64,000 nt of DNA from Clostridium formicaceticum (GCF_001854185.1 NZ_CP017603.1:2852001-2916000); one strand, 5' to 3'. Positions 8,533-16,487 are shown, numbered from the stretch's first letter. Numbers and translations: made by a program. The notes: generated by a model from the letters alone, not told the origin.

Positions 8533-9150
8533 TTACTTTTTAGTATTATTATTAGCCAGTGCGATTCTAATAGCTAGCTTTATTTTTTCTATTTCTTCTT
8601 CTGATAAAGGTCCTTCATGTCCGGCTCGGTGTGCTGCTAAGGTTAAAATTTTATCGTCATCAAGCATATTTGCTAGAATATTATCTACACCTTTTAATTC
8701 AATGGTTTCATTTACTCCATTGTTATTGTTTTTGTTTTCAGGATCAGGTTGTTCTTGTCTTGCTAGAGCTATCCTTAACGGTTTAGGATGCATCTTCAGA
8801 GTTTGAGCTATTAAATTTATAATTTCATAATCCTTATCATCTGGTGTTTTATCATCTAAGGTTTTTAAATACATCAAAGGAAGATTAGTTTTTTCAGCTA
8901 GCTCCTCTAATGACATATTTAACTCTTTTAACCTGCTTTCAATTAAACAACTAACTGATTTAGCCAATAGATAATCTACTGAAGTATTTAAAACTTCTGC
9001 TATATTTTCTAACATGTTTAAACTTGGGTTATATCTACCGTTTTCTACATCACCTAAATAAGAACGAGATATGTTTGCTCTTGAAGCTAATTGACTTTGT
9101 GTCAAACCTAAACTGTTTCTTATTTTTTTAATACGCTGACCTATTTGCAT
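8533..9150 (-). CDS. Phage repressor, XRE-type (ImmR/CI-like)
   Basis: N-terminal helix-turn-helix residues 1-65 (LTQSQLASRANISRSYLGDVENGRYNPS), then a second, weaker helix-turn-helix-like unit (LEELAEKTNLPLMYLKTLDD) and an acidic tail. No LexA-type self-cleavage domain is visible, which agrees with the adjacent ImmA protease. It is transcribed away from the early genes. Its promoter at 9198-9226 overlaps one of the GACGGAAATACA repeats, so autoregulation is likely. Confidence 0.88.
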   Translation of the reverse strand: MQIGQRIKKIRNSLGLTQSQLASRANISRSYLGDVENGRYNPSLNMLENIAEVLNTSVDYLLAKSVSCLIESRLKELNMSLEELAEKTNLPLMYLKTLDDKTPDDKDYEIINLIAQTLKMHPKPLRIALARQEQPDPENKNNNNGVNETIELKGVDNILANMLDDDKILTLAAHRAGHEGPLSEEEIEKIKLAIRIALANNNTKK

Positions 9151-9197
9151 AAAATAAGCTCCCTTCCGTTAAATGACGAACATACCGACTTTTTTCT

Positions 9198-9226
9198 ATT
9201 ATAGACATTTTTTGCCGGAAATACAA
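9198..9226 (-). promoter_or_regulatory. Repressor promoter
   Basis: On the minus strand, TTGTAT (9226-9221) and TATAAT (9203-9198) are spaced by exactly 17 bases. The -35 box and spacer overlap the operator-like repeat GCCGGAAATACAAT. Confidence 0.75.
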
Positions 9227-9355
9227 TATCAAAATTGACGGAAATACAATTAATCAAAAGCGAATTGACGGATTAACAAGTATTTACTACGTAATTCGCA
9301 AATTTAATTTAAAATGCTTATTTTTAAGTTTTTACACAATGACGGAAATACAGTA
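9214..9355. promoter_or_regulatory. Operator repeats of the lysogeny switch
   Basis: Four related copies of TTGACGGAAATACAAT lie between the divergent regulators: 9214-9227 (GCCGGAAATACAAT), 9235-9250 (consensus), 9265-9279 (TTGACGGATTAACAA) and 9340-9355 (TGACGGAAATACAGTA). A fifth copy (TGACGGAAATACAATT, 9591-9606) lies inside the 3' end of the next regulator gene. They are same-direction repeats, and copies overlap both promoters, so they are the best candidates for the repressor binding sites. Confidence 0.75.
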
Positions 9356-9359
9356 CAAT
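9331..9359 (+). promoter_or_regulatory. Early rightward phage promoter
   Basis: TTTACA (9331-9336), a 17-base spacer and TACAAT (9354-9359). An operator copy (9340-9355) fills the spacer, so bound repressor would block RNA polymerase. It drives the XRE regulator and anti-repressor genes. Confidence 0.75.
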
Positions 9360-9379
9360 AATTTTAGGAGGTGAATGAC

Positions 9380-9616
9380 ATGGATAAACAGGAAAAGAAA
9401 AAAATTATAGGTAGAGTGATCAGTGATAAAAGACAATCTAAAAAACTTACACAGTTAGAACTTTCAGAGCTTACAGGTCTATCAAGAAACTATATATGTG
9501 ATATCGAAAATGGTAGATATATGCCCAGTTTAGATGCCTTAACAAAATTAGCTTTACCTCTAAACATCGATCTTAATTTTTTGCTATCTATGACGGAAAT
9601 ACAATTCAAATACTAG
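9380..9616 (+). CDS. Small XRE-type regulator (Cro-like)
   Basis: A 78-aa single-domain helix-turn-helix protein (LTQLELSELTGLSRNYICDIENGRYMPS), closely similar in its recognition region to the divergent repressor. It probably reads the same operators, in the position of a Cro. The start is ATG 9380 with AGGAGGTG 7 bases upstream; the in-frame GTG at 9371 lies in that ribosome site. Its last codons overlap a fifth operator copy at 9591-9606, which may control the anti-repressor downstream. Confidence 0.85.
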   Translation: MDKQEKKKIIGRVISDKRQSKKLTQLELSELTGLSRNYICDIENGRYMPSLDALTKLALPLNIDLNFLLSMTEIQFKY

Positions 9617-9644
9617 GGTTAAATAAATTGAAGGAGGTGAAAAA

Positions 9645-10181
9645 ATGAAGGGCTTAAAAATTTTTAATAGCCAAGAATTTGGACAGGTAAGAACATTAAT
9701 TATTCAAAATGAACCTTGGTTTGTAGGTAAAGATGTAGCTGAAGCATTGGGGTACGCAGAACCAAGAAGTGTCATATCAAAGAAGGTGGATGAAGAGGAT
9801 AAAGGTGTTGCTAGAATGGAAACACCTTCAGGAATGCAAGAAATGACCATCATCAATGAAAGTGGATTATACTCTCTAATATTGTCATCCAAATTAGAAT
9901 CAGCTAAAAAATTTAAACGTTGGGTTACATCAGAAGTGTTACCTTCAATAAGAAAAACTGGAAGTTATTTGCTTAATTATAAACCAAAAGCCACCAGCGT
10001 AGGAGAAGTAGCAAGTCTAATTAAAATTCTTAAAGTTTCGATGAAAGATCAAGGTAGTGCTGCACATGAAATTACTTCTATGGAAAAAATGATCTGTGAA
10101 CAGTTTAATATCGATTTACCGGAAAACTTTGTAAAGAAACCAGCATACATGCAATTGACTCTTACCTTACCAATTGAATAA
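9645..10181 (+). CDS. Bro-N domain phage anti-repressor
   Basis: Bro-N domain residues 1-115 with the family hallmarks PWFVGKDVAEALGYAEPR, ESGLYSLILSS and FKRWVTSEVLPSIRKTGSY. The remaining roughly 60 residues do not match KilA-C or ANT that I can see. Proteins of this type bind DNA or repressor to favour lytic growth. AGGAGGTG precedes the ATG. It lies second in the rightward early operon. Confidence 0.9.
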   Translation: MKGLKIFNSQEFGQVRTLIIQNEPWFVGKDVAEALGYAEPRSVISKKVDEEDKGVARMETPSGMQEMTIINESGLYSLILSSKLESAKKFKRWVTSEVLPSIRKTGSYLLNYKPKATSVGEVASLIKILKVSMKDQGSAAHEITSMEKMICEQFNIDLPENFVKKPAYMQLTLTLPIE

Positions 10182-10196
10182 AAAAGAGGTGAAATC

Positions 10197-10385
10197 ATGT
10201 GTAAAACAACTGAAACTATAACCATTTACACTCAACATAAACTAAATAGGCATACTGGAGAAGTCATAAGGTCAAATCCTGTAGAGCTTACGGAAGAACA
10301 GTTTTTAGATTGGGTGGAACCTGCAATACCTCATTTAGTTAGGATTCTACTTGATTCAATGAAAGATAGAAAGGAAGTGAAATAG
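10197..10385 (+). CDS. Small hypothetical phage protein, 62 aa
   Basis: A short reading frame with ribosome site AGAGGTG, 16 bases after the anti-repressor gene. The product contains two Thr/Tyr-rich strands (TETITIYTQHKLNRHTGEVI) and an amphipathic C-terminal helix. Its gene position suits an early phage gene. Function is not recognised. Confidence 0.6.
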   Translation: MCKTTETITIYTQHKLNRHTGEVIRSNPVELTEEQFLDWVEPAIPHLVRILLDSMKDRKEVK

Positions 10386-10622
10386 ATGGTAGCACTGACA
10401 ATTTAAAATGGTCCATTGAAAAAATTACAAGAGAAAATAGAACAGATGAAGGAGCAGTTCATGGAGGAAGGTGCGGAAATTACTTTTTAAGACGATACAT
10501 TGCTTCAAGTTAAGTTAGGAGATACCGCTATAAGTTACAGGATTAAAAGCGAAGCAGATATTGATCGATGCTTGAGAGAAAATGATGAATATTTATTATT
10601 TCAAGAAGTTGCAAAACCTTAA
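10386..10622 (+). pseudogene. Early phage gene interrupted by two in-frame TAA codons
   Basis: The ATG follows the previous stop codon without a gap. One reading frame runs to TAA 10620-10622 but is broken by TAA at 10404-10406 and TAA at 10488-10490. The segments read MVALTI, then NGPLKKLQEKIEQMKEQFMEE..., then DDTLLQVKLGDTAISYRIKS... They look like one compact 78-residue protein with a coiled-coil start. No shift of frame is needed, so point mutations to nonsense codons are the simple explanation. No restart with a ribosome site was seen. Confidence 0.55.
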
Positions 10623-10648
10623 CTGCATATGAAGAGGGGGGAAATTAG

Positions 10649-10816
10649 TTGAAACATGGAAAGAGGCTAACTAAAAAACAGAAGTTGTTTTTAGCATCAA
10701 AGGGGCTAAATCCAGAAAATTGGCTATCTGTAAAAAACACTTCTGAGAAAATGGTGTTTGTACATAGGCAGCGTGAAAAAACTAGGACTTTCGATAAAAA
10801 AGGGGAGGGACTGTAA
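10649..10816 (+). CDS. Small DUF6906-like phage protein, 55 aa
   Basis: TTG start after AGGGGGG. The product begins MKHGKRLTKKQKLFLASKGL and continues NPENWLSVKNTS...MVFVHRQREKTRT. This pattern is common among small proteins of Firmicute prophages and mobile elements (DUF6906-like, from memory). The stop TAA overlaps the ATG of the AbrB-like gene by one base, indicating translational coupling. Function unknown. Confidence 0.75.
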   Translation: MKHGKRLTKKQKLFLASKGLNPENWLSVKNTSEKMVFVHRQREKTRTFDKKGEGL

Positions 10817-11064
10817 TGAAATCAACAGGAATTGTAAGGAAAATTGATGATTTAGGTAGATTGGTAATACCTAAGGAAACTAGAAGAAACTTAGGCATAA
10901 AAGAGGGGGATCCAGTGGAGTTTTATGTTGAAGATGAAAAGATCATTATTCAAAAGTTTCAAAGGCAATGTATTTTCTGTGGCAATCAGGAAGATCTAAA
11001 GTTGGTATTGGATAAGCCAGTATGTGCTAGCTGCCTAGATACTATAGGCAAGGAAAAGGAGTGA
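10816..11064 (+). CDS. AbrB/SpoVT-type regulator with zinc finger
   Basis: Swapped-hairpin DNA-binding domain residues 1-50 (GIVRKIDDLGRLVIPKETRRNLGI...), the typical AbrB opening. It is followed by a Cys4 zinc-ribbon (CIFCGNQ ... CASCLD). These transition-state regulators act as dimers or tetramers. In a prophage it may tie phage expression to host growth phase. Coupled to the preceding small gene by a one-base overlap. Confidence 0.92.
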   Translation: MKSTGIVRKIDDLGRLVIPKETRRNLGIKEGDPVEFYVEDEKIIIQKFQRQCIFCGNQEDLKLVLDKPVCASCLDTIGKEKE

Positions 11065-11068
11065 TAGC

Positions 11069-11266
11069 ATGTTTCAAATGTGGGGACAGGCTAACGCTTA
11101 TGCAAGATTTTTACTGCTGATATTTTGGACATCCCCAGCATGGTTCAGTGTAGCAACGTGGATTTTTTGCAAGAAAAAAGCCCCTGTCACCGCCAAGCAA
11201 ACAAGGGCTTTAAAAAACACTATTAATCGTATTTTAACAGATCAGGAGGGATTTATCAATGGATAA
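11069..11266 (+). CDS. Small membrane protein, 65 aa
   Basis: Ribosome site AAGGAG precedes the ATG. One hydrophobic segment at about residues 11-34 (FLLLIFWTSPAWFSVATWIF) is followed by a basic cytoplasmic-type tail. The end overlaps the start of the next gene by 8 bases. No family recognised; the gene-dense setting supports it as real. Confidence 0.5.
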   Translation: MFQMWGQANAYARFLLLIFWTSPAWFSVATWIFCKKKAPVTAKQTRALKNTINRILTDQEGFING

Positions 11267-11555
11267 ACTACAAACGGTTCTAGAAACTCGACAAAAATTT
11301 GTTAATGCATATAAAGAAAGTTTGATTATATCAATTGATGGTTCACGCGGTAAAATACATTGTGCCAAAGAATATTTTAAAGAATTGATCTTAGAACATT
11401 CTGTGAAATTAGTAAATGATGGCACAAATAAATATCCCATTCGAGCCAGTATTATAATCCAAGAAATTGAGTTCTTTACTTTATGGGAGGAAGAAGAATT
11501 CAAAGAAACCTTCCCAAAGTTGATTTCACAAGTGGTTAGAAAAGAAACGGTATGA
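11259..11555 (+). CDS. Hypothetical phage protein, 98 aa
   Basis: Ribosome site CAGGAGG sits 8-10 bases ahead of ATG 11259. Soluble and mixed helical, with no recognisable domain. The middle segment IHCAKEYFKELILEHSVKL is amphipathic. It belongs to the early/replication operon by position. Confidence 0.6.
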   Translation: MDKLQTVLETRQKFVNAYKESLIISIDGSRGKIHCAKEYFKELILEHSVKLVNDGTNKYPIRASIIIQEIEFFTLWEEEEFKETFPKLISQVVRKETV

Positions 11556-11600
11556 TGCGTCTATCAGAAATGGAACAAAATCAAAAGGGTTAATGATAAT

Positions 11601-11810
11601 ATGAAAAAATTACTAAATAAAGTCAGGATTATTAAATCCTCAGAAGCAACCTACTGGTATGCAGCTTCCATAGGAATTGTTCTCGGAGTAGTTGGAATTT
11701 GGAGAGGAAATTATATGACGGACCATAAGGAAAAGAACGGCCTATACATGGTGGACTTTAAGGATTGTGAAATCATTGAAGATAAAAGTTATAAGCAAAA
11801 AAACATATAA
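11601..11810 (+). CDS. Small single-pass membrane protein, 69 aa
   Basis: A basic N-terminus is followed by one hydrophobic stretch (YWYAASIGIVLGVVGIW) and an acidic tail. The ribosome site is weak, so the gene call is moderate. A strong terminator begins at its stop codon, which suggests it ends an operon. Confidence 0.45.
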   Translation: MKKLLNKVRIIKSSEATYWYAASIGIVLGVVGIWRGNYMTDHKEKNGLYMVDFKDCEIIEDKSYKQKNI

Positions 11811-11855
11811 AAGCACATTACACTCTCAGACCAAATAAGCGTAATGTGCTTTTTA
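11809..11855 (+). terminator. Rho-independent terminator
   Basis: A 13-bp perfect stem (11809-11821 with 11841-11853) with a 19-nt loop and a T-run. The A-rich left flank makes it bidirectional. The next 170 bases hold a 7-bp inverted repeat (11893-11899 with 11908-11914) and no gene that I can support. Confidence 0.9.
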
Positions 11856-12027
11856 ATAAAAAACATGCAGGTCCTTTCGTCCTCGTAATAGGTATTATCT
11901 TATCAACGATAATAAAAAAACAAAGGAGAGATTAACAATTAAGAAATAAATTCAATAAACAATAAATTCTATTTTTCCTATATCCATAAAGGGATTATGG
12001 GGGGACCAAAAGGGGACGGGAAAAGAG

Positions 12028-12780
12028 ATGCCATACAGAGAGAAAAAAATATATTCTGGAGAAATGTTTGAAGCAGAAATGTATCCTATTTCAAGAGAAG
12101 AAAAAAAACAGCCAAGGACAAAAAAAGAAAAACTAACAGTACCAAAGCAAAAAAACCTGAATAACAAAAATGCTGTGAAACATTTAATTAGATTATTGAA
12201 TAAAAATTTTACAAATAGAGATCTAGCAGTCCATCTTACATATACAGAAGAAAACATACCTATGAGTGAAAAAGAGGCAAGAAAAGATGTAGCAAATTAT
12301 ATCAGAAGAATAAATCATTACAGGAAGAAAAATGGATTACCTCCATTAAAATACATAGCAGTAATTGAGTACAGAGAAAAAGAGGAAGAAGGAAAAACAG
12401 TTAGACTTCATCATCATATTGTAATGAGCGGTGACATGGATAGAGATAAAGTAGAGGAGCTTTGGGGAAAAGGAAGAGCCAATGTAAAAAGATTACAATC
12501 TGATGAATTTGGATATGAAGGACTAGCCAGATATATATCCAAGGATCCTAAAGGAAGAAAAAGATGGACCCAATCAAAAAACTTGAAACAGCCAACAGTG
12601 AGGGTGAATGATAATAAATTCAGTAGAAAAAAGATAGAAGAAATAGCAAGAAACCCAGAGGATAAAGAATTTTTCTCTAAGCTATATCCAGGATATATTT
12701 TGAACTCTTGCAAGGTAGAGGTAAATGAAATCACAGCTGGGATTCATATACACGTGAAAATGAGAAGGCTGCAAATATAA
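12028..12780 (+). CDS. HUH-type rolling-circle Rep-like replication protein
   Basis: Seen: a basic N-terminal region, then RLHHHIVMSG (HUH metal-binding motif) at about residues 128-137, and a downstream Tyr in GLARYISKDPKGRKRW that would be the nicking residue. This pairing is characteristic of HUH endonucleases that nick single-stranded or plus origins. Similar proteins occur as presumed replication initiators in Firmicute phages. No helicase or primase gene is visible nearby, so this prophage probably relies on the host replisome. A nick site was not found. Confidence 0.75.
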   Translation: MPYREKKIYSGEMFEAEMYPISREEKKQPRTKKEKLTVPKQKNLNNKNAVKHLIRLLNKNFTNRDLAVHLTYTEENIPMSEKEARKDVANYIRRINHYRKKNGLPPLKYIAVIEYREKEEEGKTVRLHHHIVMSGDMDRDKVEELWGKGRANVKRLQSDEFGYEGLARYISKDPKGRKRWTQSKNLKQPTVRVNDNKFSRKKIEEIARNPEDKEFFSKLYPGYILNSCKVEVNEITAGIHIHVKMRRLQI

Positions 12781-12799
12781 AAAAAGGGAGGTAAAAGTA

Positions 12800-12964
12800 A
12801 TGAGTCAAGTCAGTAAAAGTTGTGGAGGTTGTAATTTTTTCAACAAAGGTCAGCTGGTACCAACGATAGGAAAATGCTTTATTACTGGTGAGACCAAGAA
12901 AGCTAATGAATACTGCACAAAAACAGAATATTACAGACCAAAGGATCAAGAGGCAACTCATTAG
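12800..12964 (+). CDS. Small Cys-rich phage protein, 54 aa
   Basis: Ribosome site GGGAGG precedes the ATG. The product has a CGGC pair and two later Cys (GKCFITGE, NEYCTKTEYY), giving four potential zinc ligands. It lies 19 bases after the Rep-like gene and 18 before recU. Function unknown; a nucleic-acid-binding zinc ribbon is possible. Confidence 0.65.
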   Translation: MSQVSKSCGGCNFFNKGQLVPTIGKCFITGETKKANEYCTKTEYYRPKDQEATH

Positions 12965-12982
12965 CCAGAGGAGGGCATAAGG

Positions 12983-13498
12983 TTGAAAAATTATTGTATG
13001 GCCAATAAGGGAATGTTCTTTGAAAGAGAAGTTATAATGGCAAATCATCAATACAAAGAAAGAGGAATTGCTTTAATACAAAAGATCAGTACTCCGTGGA
13101 AAGTACTTAGAGAAGGCAAGAAAATAATATCAGCATTTCCTGAGGGAAAAAGCACATTAGACTTCAGAGGTACCGTATCAGGAGGAATTTCCATCTCGTT
13201 TGATTGTAAAGAGACAACGGAAGAAAAGGGGCTACCTTTACAAAACATAGAAGCTCATCAAATAGAGTACATGAAAAAAGCCATAGAGGTAGGAGAAATC
13301 ACATTTATATTATGCTGCATCCTACCACGTGATAAGCGGTTTTACATAAAAGGTGAAGTTGTCATAAATCATTGGGATAAGTGGCAGGGAAATAAAAGAA
13401 AGCATGGATATAATTATATTCCAGTAGAAAAAATGCTAGAGGTTAGATCTAAGCAAGGGATCGTGTTAAATTATTTAGCTGTATTGGATAAAGAGTAG
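12983..13498 (+). CDS. recU: Holliday junction resolvase RecU
   Basis: Penicillin-binding-protein-related factor A / RecU family nuclease, which resolves four-way junctions and supports phage recombination. Seen: GMFFEREVIMANHQYKERGIA at the N-terminus, catalytic LDFRGTV and SFDCKETTEEKGLPLQNI (Asp, Glu, Lys ligand set), and IEAHQIEYMKKA. Start TTG 12983 is supported by AGGAGGG 7 bases upstream and by the conserved residues before the first ATGs. At 171 aa it is slightly shorter than Bacillus RecU. Confidence 0.9.
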   Translation: MKNYCMANKGMFFEREVIMANHQYKERGIALIQKISTPWKVLREGKKIISAFPEGKSTLDFRGTVSGGISISFDCKETTEEKGLPLQNIEAHQIEYMKKAIEVGEITFILCCILPRDKRFYIKGEVVINHWDKWQGNKRKHGYNYIPVEKMLEVRSKQGIVLNYLAVLDKE

Positions 13499-13525
13499 TT
13501 TTTAGATTATGTGACATTATGTACC

Positions 13526-13789
13526 TTAGTGGGGTTCTCTAGGAGTAATTGCTAGATACATATAAGAAAAAAGAATTGTGTTAATTATCGTAGATAAAGA
13601 TGTTGTCTTATCATAAGTAAAACGCAAGAAAAATATAACAGATAACACTATTACTACAAGTGCTATTTTATATTTGGTAGTTGAGCCAAAAAAATTCACT
13701 AACTTGGTTTTATATGAGTATTTTCTTTCAAGCATATAGAGGAGTGATATGGAGAGGCTTGGATAAAAAAATAGTGATAGAAGATTCAT
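13526..13789 (-). CDS. Small membrane protein on the opposite strand
   Basis: About 87 aa with three hydrophobic segments and the start ATG 13789 (or GTG 13798) behind a GAAGGG site. It is the only minus-strand gene in the early region and may be a lysogenic-conversion gene expressed from the prophage. No family recognised. The following 13800-13930 holds no supported feature. Confidence 0.45.
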   Translation of the reverse strand: MNLLSLFFYPSLSISLLYMLERKYSYKTKLVNFFGSTTKYKIALVVIVLSVIFFLRFTYDKTTSLSTIINTILFSYMYLAITPREPH

Positions 13790-13937
13790 AACAAACACAA
13801 CCCTTCAAACAAAATGTAAGTTAATTATAGCATAGCAATTTTAAATACACTATGCATTAAAATAAGATTTAATGTCGCACTTCAAGATTTACTTGAAATA
13901 GAATTTTGAAATTATTAAAGAAAGAGAGGTCTTAACA

Positions 13938-14333
13938 ATGAACGATTTCGGACACTGTTATTATTGCGGTGAAGGAATTATGTTAGATTACCCCAAAGAG
14001 GCTACACCAGAAGAAAAAAATAAAGTGGCAACCAAATTCTGCAAATGCCCACAAGCAAAGATGGAAGCAGATAAAGAACTTGAAATAGAGAGGGCAAAAT
14101 AGAGGATCGTGCAGCTCTTCGGAGAAAATGCAACAGAAATGGGTCTTAGTCCTATTCCAAAAGAAGAAATTCACAATCTGATGAATAGAGTTGTTGAGTT
14201 AATATCTAATCAATTCATTAGAGGATGTACCATTGAAATTAACAGTGTAACCAAGGCTAAAATCTCAGTCTCATCAAAAGGCAAAATTAACATTGAACGG
14301 GCACAGGCCATAAAATATAAGCTTGAAGCTTAG
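13938..14333 (+). pseudogene. Phage zinc-ribbon protein interrupted by an in-frame TAG
   Basis: The first part (13938-14102, 54 aa) has CYYCG and a later CKC, a short zinc-binding N-terminus. After TAG at 14100-14102 the same frame continues without another stop for 77 codons: LFGENATEMG..., PIPKEEIHNLMNRVVELI, and the end KAKISVSSKGKINIERAQAI. Full-length phage proteins with this exact order (zinc-binding start, FGE.. middle, KAKIS..KGKIKVER tail) are familiar to me from Firmicute phages. So this is probably a single 131-residue gene with an amber mutation. GTG 14109 lacks a ribosome site. Confidence 0.6.
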
Positions 14334-14372
14334 TGATTAATTGAAACAACAGAAAAAGGGGGGTATAGGGAA

Positions 14373-14999
14373 ATGTTATCGATAAAGTATCCTCAAGTAT
14401 TAGAAGAAAGTGAACTTTTAAGATTATTCCGGGAGTATAGAGAAACAAGAAGTACATCCATAAAAGCCAGGTTGATTAAACATAATCTTAGATTAGCTTC
14501 ATATGTGGGAAACAAGTATAAAAAAGATGATGATGATGTATTTCAAGTAGCTTGTATCGGTTTAACTAAAGCAGTAGAAACCTTTGATCCAGATAAAAAA
14601 GCAAAATTTAATACTTATGCCATTAGATGCATGACCAATGAAGTATTCATGTATTTCAGAAAAGACAAAGATTATGGTAGAATTCAAGTTTATTTAGACA
14701 AAGAGATCATCAATCCTCAAGATGGTAGTAGCACAGCAACTCATGAAATTATACCCAGTGATATGAACTTAGAGGAAGACTACATGGAAAAAGTTCTACT
14801 AGAAACAATCATAGAGGTATCAGATGAACTAATTTTAAAGAAAAATAAAAAACATCAAGAAATTATAAAGCTTAGGCAAAATGGAATGAGTCAAGTAGAG
14901 ATAGCCAAAAGATTTAATTTATCTCAATCCTATATATCTCGAATAGAAGCAAAGCACTACAAGGAGTTAAAAGTGAAAGTAGAAGCTATTTTTAAATAA
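14373..14999 (+). CDS. Phage sigma-70 family factor
   Basis: Region 2 covers about residues 30-95 (DDVFQVACIGLTKAVETFDP, a classic sigma core-binding segment, and FNTYAIRCMTNEVFMYFRK). Region 4 lies at about 160-200 (MSQVEIAKRFNLSQSYISRIEAKHYKELK). It resembles sporulation-type sigma factors without region 1.1. It sits just before the late genes, so it probably activates late promoters. Ribosome site GGGGGG precedes ATG 14373. Confidence 0.88.
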   Translation: MLSIKYPQVLEESELLRLFREYRETRSTSIKARLIKHNLRLASYVGNKYKKDDDDVFQVACIGLTKAVETFDPDKKAKFNTYAIRCMTNEVFMYFRKDKDYGRIQVYLDKEIINPQDGSSTATHEIIPSDMNLEEDYMEKVLLETIIEVSDELILKKNKKHQEIIKLRQNGMSQVEIAKRFNLSQSYISRIEAKHYKELKVKVEAIFK

Positions 15000-15018
15000 A
15001 AAAAGAGGGCAGGGAGCT

Positions 15019-15813
15019 ATGGAGACTAAGGAAATTAAGCACGAAGAAGCTGTATCTATAATTCGAACCAGGCAGCCGCTAGGAAAATTCTATGAGTTTG
15101 ATGGTCATCGTGATGTTTACATAGGAATTGACAACAGTACTGGGGATGCTCAGACAGAAGAATTTGAAAATGTAGCAGATTGTATCACATGGCTACAGGG
15201 TAAAGATGAAACTTATCTAGAGGGACAAGAGTACCAACTAGAGGAAGGCAAACAGGTGTTGGACTGTATTATCCTACAAGAATACGAAAGCTATATAACT
15301 ATGAGAGAAAAGAGCAAAGGGTATCCTGTAACGATTGAAAAGTACAAGTTATTGAATGGGCAAGCAAGATTAATCAAGAAAGGGGAGGATGACGTGGCAA
15401 GGGTAAAAAAAGATCCAGAGGTTTATGAAAAGGTGAAAGAATTGGCACTAAACACAGACATGACAGCAGGTGAGATCAAGAATGAAATAGGGATATCTTG
15501 GTCGACAGCTCAAAACTATATCAATAAATATAGAGAGAACCAACATAAGGCTGAAAATGAGAAAAAAGTAGAGGTAGAGGATGATGAAAAACAAGAGGCA
15601 CAAGAAATAGCAGAGGAAGAAAACCAAGAAGAAAAAGAAGAAAGGGATACAGTCTTACAGAGGATGTTCATAGGAAAACTCACAGGAACCCACTACAGTA
15701 TCAAGAAAAATGGCATCATCATAGAGGAAGGATTTCATAACGCACTGATATGTAAAGACACCTTAGGGGCTATTATTCAGGAATTAGAAGAGATAAAAAA
15801 GATGATAAGTTAA
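15019..15813 (+). CDS. Hypothetical phage protein with helix-turn-helix segment
   Basis: 264 aa. The middle holds a helix-turn-helix-like segment (TAGEIKNEIGISWSTAQNYINKY, residues about 150-175), then a highly acidic Glu-rich linker (185-210). The C-terminal 45 residues (FIGKLTGTHYSIKKNG..) form a compact beta-rich unit. It may be a regulator, by position between a sigma factor and a late activator-like protein. No named family is recognised. Confidence 0.6.
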   Translation: METKEIKHEEAVSIIRTRQPLGKFYEFDGHRDVYIGIDNSTGDAQTEEFENVADCITWLQGKDETYLEGQEYQLEEGKQVLDCIILQEYESYITMREKSKGYPVTIEKYKLLNGQARLIKKGEDDVARVKKDPEVYEKVKELALNTDMTAGEIKNEIGISWSTAQNYINKYRENQHKAENEKKVEVEDDEKQEAQEIAEEENQEEKEERDTVLQRMFIGKLTGTHYSIKKNGIIIEEGFHNALICKDTLGAIIQELEEIKKMIS

Positions 15814-15825
15814 GAAGGTGATTCA

Positions 15826-16059
15826 GTGAGTATACTAAAGTGTTCTTGCTGTAAAAGGTTCTCCAGAAATGCTATAGGGCTAATCGTCATTGGAGACAGA
15901 TCCTACTGCAGCAAGTGTATAAAAAATATAAGAGTTAGGAAAACAGGAAAGAAAGTTAAATACTATACAAACGTGGGAGCTAGGTGCTTTGTGCAAGCAA
16001 ATGGATACATAATAGAGGAATATCATGTAAAAGAGCTAAGGATAGGTAATGGGGCATAA
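15826..16059 (+). CDS. Small zinc-finger phage protein, 77 aa
   Basis: GTG start behind GAAGGTG. The N-terminus contains CSCCKRF and YCSKCIK, a Cys4 zinc-ribbon. The rest is basic with aromatic strands. Its stop overlaps the reading frame of the next gene. Function unknown. Confidence 0.65.
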   Translation: MSILKCSCCKRFSRNAIGLIVIGDRSYCSKCIKNIRVRKTGKKVKYYTNVGARCFVQANGYIIEEYHVKELRIGNGA

Positions 16060-16073
16060 TGGGGGGTGCAGAA

Positions 16074-16487
16074 ATGACTAAGAAAAAACTTCAACAGATA
16101 AAGGGATTACATAGCGAAATAGAAATGCTAAAAAACCAAATAGCTAGCATAGAGCCTCAAATGACTTCTGACAAAGTGAAGGGTTCAACGTTAGGTCATC
16201 CATACATACTTCACGAGATAACTATACACGGGATAGATAAAAAATACTATAACCGTAAACGAAAAAAGTATGAGAAAAAGTTGCGGCAAAGACTAACGGA
16301 ATTAGAAATACTAGTTGAGGAGATAAATGAATTTATAGAAGGGGTAGAGGATAGTCTTACTAGACAGATATTGATACTTAAATATGTAAAAGGGTTGAGT
16401 TGGGAGCAAGTAGCAGCGTACATAGGTGGGGGCAATAAGGCTGAAAGCCTACGGAAAAGAGTAGAAAGATTTTTAGGCAAAAACTGA
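16074..16487 (+). CDS. DUF1492-like late-gene activator (sigma region 4-like)
   Basis: The N-terminal half is a coiled coil. The C-terminal half has LTRQILILKYVKGLSWEQVA followed by AESLRKRVERFL, a sigma region 4-type helix-turn-helix. Proteins like this (DUF1492/ArpU type) act as late transcription activators at the end of the early region in Gram-positive phages. ATG 16074 has GGGGGG 6-9 bases ahead and is preferred over ATG 16059. It is followed by the DNA-packaging region. Confidence 0.75.
   Translation: MTKKKLQQIKGLHSEIEMLKNQIASIEPQMTSDKVKGSTLGHPYILHEITIHGIDKKYYNRKRKKYEKKLRQRLTELEILVEEINEFIEGVEDSLTRQILILKYVKGLSWEQVAAYIGGGNKAESLRKRVERFLGKN

Noticed and set aside
11952-12257. A 101-codon minus-strand frame opposite the Rep-like gene
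   Set aside because: It is Phe/Ser-rich, as expected for the antisense of a Lys/Glu-rich gene, and has no start signals.
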